Below are positions 6,002-7,856 of a stretch of DNA of 7,856 bases, piece after piece; the stretch's first letter is position 1; every line of letters starts with the position of its first letter. The notes beneath the pieces were generated by a model that worked only from the letters and a program-made list of their open reading frames with translations, did no database searches and was not told where the DNA came from. The position numbers were made by a program, and so were the translations under genes. This DNA is from Chloroflexota bacterium (GTDB lineage Bacteria > Chloroflexota > Anaerolineae > Anaerolineales > UBA4823): positions 1 through 7,856 of the forward strand of contig JAJZSS010000055.1 in the NCBI GenBank assembly GCA_021849525.1, read 5' to 3'.

Positions 6002-6011
6002 CCGAAGGGAA

Positions 6012-6045
6012 TTTATCCGCAGATTACGCAGATTTCCGCAGATAA
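6012..6045. repeat. Triple CGCAGAT iteration
   Basis: CGCAGAT occurs at 6018, 6027 and 6037, spaced 9 and 10 bp, and the block is bounded by TTATC and GATAA as inverted ends. It lies between the ABC-F stop codon and its terminator. Similar CGCAGATTACGCAGATT blocks are, from memory, frequent dispersed intergenic repeats in environmental bacterial genomes. Confidence 0.5.
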
Positions 6046-6047
6046 GA

Positions 6048-6083
6048 AAAACATCCCTGGACAGGAAATCCCAGGGATGTTTT
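6048..6083. terminator. Bidirectional terminator between the ABC-F and P-type ATPase genes
   Basis: AAAACATCCCTGG (6048-6060) and CCAGGGATGTTTT (6071-6083) are perfect 13-bp complements with a 10-nt loop. The A/T ends of the stem give a U-tract on both strands. The element sits 47 bp after the ABC-F stop and 116 bp after the stop of the convergent ATPase gene. The remaining 6084-6198 interval holds no gene I can support. Confidence 0.8.
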
Positions 6084-6198
6084 GGATTAATTCATAACTC
6101 AAGGAGAGATATGGTCAGGTGATTATGAGCCCTAAAACCTGTTCTTCAATGCGTTTTCCCGTATCTACGATACTGTGCGTTATCTGCGGACAGGCACT

Positions 6199-7856
6199 TT
6201 ACAGTCTCACTCGCTTCAGGCGCAGGCTGTTGCTGACCACAAACACGGACGAAAACGCCATCGCTCCGGCTGCCAGCATGGGGTTGAGCAGCCCGGCAGC
6301 CGCGGCCGGGATCAGGATGATGTTGTAGAAGAAGGCCCAGAACAGGTTCTGTTTGATGGTACCCAGCGTGCGGCGGGAGAGCTTGAGCGCCCGCTCCACC
6401 CCGCGCAGGTCGCCGCTGATCAGCACCACCGGGGCGGCCGCCATGGCCACGTCCGTGCCGGTGCCAATGGCAATGCCCACTTCGGCCTGGGCCAGGGCTG
6501 GAGCGTCGTTGATGCCGTCCCCGACCATCGCCACCACCTTGCCCTGCTCCTGCAGCGCTTTCACCTGGTTGACCTTATCGGCGGGCAGCACCTCCGCCAG
6601 AACGCGGTCCACGCCCACCTGGCGGGCGATGGCGGCGGCGGTCTGCTGGTTGTCGCCGGTGATCATCACCACCTCCAGCCCCAGCGCGTGCAGGCTGGCA
6701 ATCGCTTCCTGAGAGCCTTCCTTGACCGTGTCGGCGACGCCGATGGCGCCCTGCAGGCTGCCATCCACCGCCACCAGAATGGCGGTCTTGGCCTCATTCT
6801 GCAGGCGCTCGATCTCTGGTTCCAGGCCGTTGAGCGGTATTCCGGCAGCCTGCAGCATACGCAGGTTGCCCACCCAGACCTCTCGCCCGTCCACCTCGGC
6901 CCGTACGCCATGACCCACTTCGGCAGCAAAGCCCTGCGGATCAGACAGCGCCAGGCCGCGCTCGCCGGCTTCGGCCAATAAGGCTTCCCCGAGTGGGTGC
7001 TCGGAGCCTTTTTCGACTGAGGCAGACAGCCTCAGCAATTCATTCTCGGTAAGTTGATTGTATGAACCGCCATCCGGATCGATCTCGCGGCCATCGGGGC
7101 CTACCGCCATTCCCGCCGATACCTGCACCTGCACCGGCTGCTGCGCCAGGACGATATCGGTCACCGCCGGCTGGCCGCGGGTGATGGTGCCGGTCTTATC
7201 CAGTACCACGGTGGTCACGCTGCCCAGGCGCTCCAGTGCTTCGCCAGATTTGAACAGCACGCCCAGCTCGGCGGCCCGCCCGGTGCCCACCATGACCGCA
7301 GTCGGAGTGGCTAATCCCAATGCGCAGGGGCAGGCAATCACCAGCACGGCGACCATGTTGATCAGGGCGCGGGTAAACAGGCCCGTCTCGGCATTCGCCG
7401 GCAGGGGGATCAAGAACATCCAGGCCAGAAAAGTAAGCGTGGCGATGGTGATCACCGCCGGGACGAAGATTGCCGAGACGCGGTCGGCCAGCTTCTGGAT
7501 GGGGGCTTTGGAGCCCTGGGCATCCTCCACCAGCTTGATGATCTGCGCCAGGGCAGTCTCGCGCCCGACCTTGGTAGCCTCGAAGCGCAGCAAGCCCAGC
7601 TTGTTAAGCGTGCCGCCGATCACCCCCGCGCCGGGGCCTTTCTCCACCGGCAGCGATTCGCCGGTGAGCATGGCCTCGTCCACGGTCGAGCGGCCTTCGG
7701 TCACCACCCCATCTACGGGGATCTTCTCGCCGGGGCGCACCAGGACGATATCGCCGACCAACACTTCATCCACGGCGACTTCCAGCTCCTGCCCATCCCG
7801 CAGGATATGTGCCTGCTTGGGCTGCAGGCCCATCAGCTTCTTGATCTCCTCGCTGG
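6199..7856 (-). CDS. copA: Copper-type heavy-metal P1B ATPase, 5' end outside window
   Basis: The reverse-strand frame runs from the window edge to TAA at 6201-6199 and covers about 551 residues of the C-terminal part. Numbering from the methionine at 7833: actuator motif TGES (57-60), metal-binding membrane motif CPC (168-170), phosphorylation site DKTGT (212-216), the P1B-specific SEHP (277-280) and hinge GDGIND (438-443). YN in the next-to-last helix (503-504) and MAFSS in the last helix (525-529), together with CPC, define the Cu(I) class. The protein exports Cu(I) across the cytoplasmic membrane at the cost of ATP. The N-terminal metal-binding domain and first helices are missing because of the window edge, so the true start is not visible. 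Between DKTGT and HP there are 69 residues, against about 40 in E. coli and Archaeoglobus CopA. No copper-responsive regulator or chaperone gene lies in the window. Confidence 0.92.
   Translation of the reverse strand, partial: SEEIKKLMGLQPKQAHILRDGQELEVAVDEVLVGDIVLVRPGEKIPVDGVVTEGRSTVDEAMLTGESLPVEKGPGAGVIGGTLNKLGLLRFEATKVGRETALAQIIKLVEDAQGSKAPIQKLADRVSAIFVPAVITIATLTFLAWMFLIPLPANAETGLFTRALINMVAVLVIACPCALGLATPTAVMVGTGRAAELGVLFKSGEALERLGSVTTVVLDKTGTITRGQPAVTDIVLAQQPVQVQVSAGMAVGPDGREIDPDGGSYNQLTENELLRLSASVEKGSEHPLGEALLAEAGERGLALSDPQGFAAEVGHGVRAEVDGREVWVGNLRMLQAAGIPLNGLEPEIERLQNEAKTAILVAVDGSLQGAIGVADTVKEGSQEAIASLHALGLEVVMITGDNQQTAAAIARQVGVDRVLAEVLPADKVNQVKALQEQGKVVAMVGDGINDAPALAQAEVGIAIGTGTDVAMAAAPVVLISGDLRGVERALKLSRRTLGTIKQNLFWAFFYNIILIPAAAAGLLNPMLAAGAMAFSSVFVVSNSLRLKRVRL

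Noticed and set aside
6175..6981. 268-codon plus-strand frame opposite the P-type ATPase gene
   Set aside because: It is antisense to intact ATPase motifs, and its His/Gln-rich product is typical of a shadow frame.

Overview
The window reads as a stretch of ordinary chromosome from a moderately GC-rich bacterium, most likely a Chloroflexota (Anaerolineae-type) member. That placement is an inference from three things: the flavour of the proteins (a YIP1-family membrane protein, zinc-ribbon-rich proteins, a rhomboid with an N-terminal zinc ribbon, a two-domain PhnB-like protein), bacterial Shine-Dalgarno sites, and U-tract terminators. No rRNA, tRNA, CRISPR array, transposase or phage gene is visible.

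Layout from left to right. At 1-487 (minus) is the N-terminal 162 codons of a rhomboid intramembrane protease whose 3' part lies outside the window. A 263-bp divergent intergenic region follows, with an inverted repeat, a REP-like GTAG-plus-hairpin element and a TATAAT box. At 751-1332 (plus) is a YIP1-family multi-pass membrane protein. It converges on a minus-strand zinc-ribbon protein (1483-2250), and the gap between them holds two hairpin terminators. The zinc-ribbon gene has a good promoter (TTGACA, 17 bp, TAAACT) with a palindrome in the spacer. At 2551-3456 (plus) is a tandem two-domain PhnB/VOC-fold protein with a strong terminator. At 3760-4068 (plus) is a small three-helix membrane protein of unknown function. 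From about 4103 to 4287 lies a possible small transcription unit: an extended -10 box, then a 31-codon leaderless ORF or a small RNA, then a terminator. At 4358-6001 (plus) is an ABC-F ATPase. A bidirectional terminator and a short iterated repeat separate it from the convergent minus-strand gene (6199 to the right edge), which is the C-terminal two thirds or so of a copper-type P1B ATPase (CopA-like).

Each gene looks like its own transcription unit. Neighbours are divergent, convergent, or separated by terminators, so there is no clear operon or shared pathway. I did not find a convincing new multi-gene system. The points most worth following up are non-coding or structural: the REP-like element, the pair of covarying terminators, the small 4103-4287 unit, the triple CGCAGAT repeat, and the extra segment of about 28 residues in the nucleotide-binding domain of the P-type ATPase.
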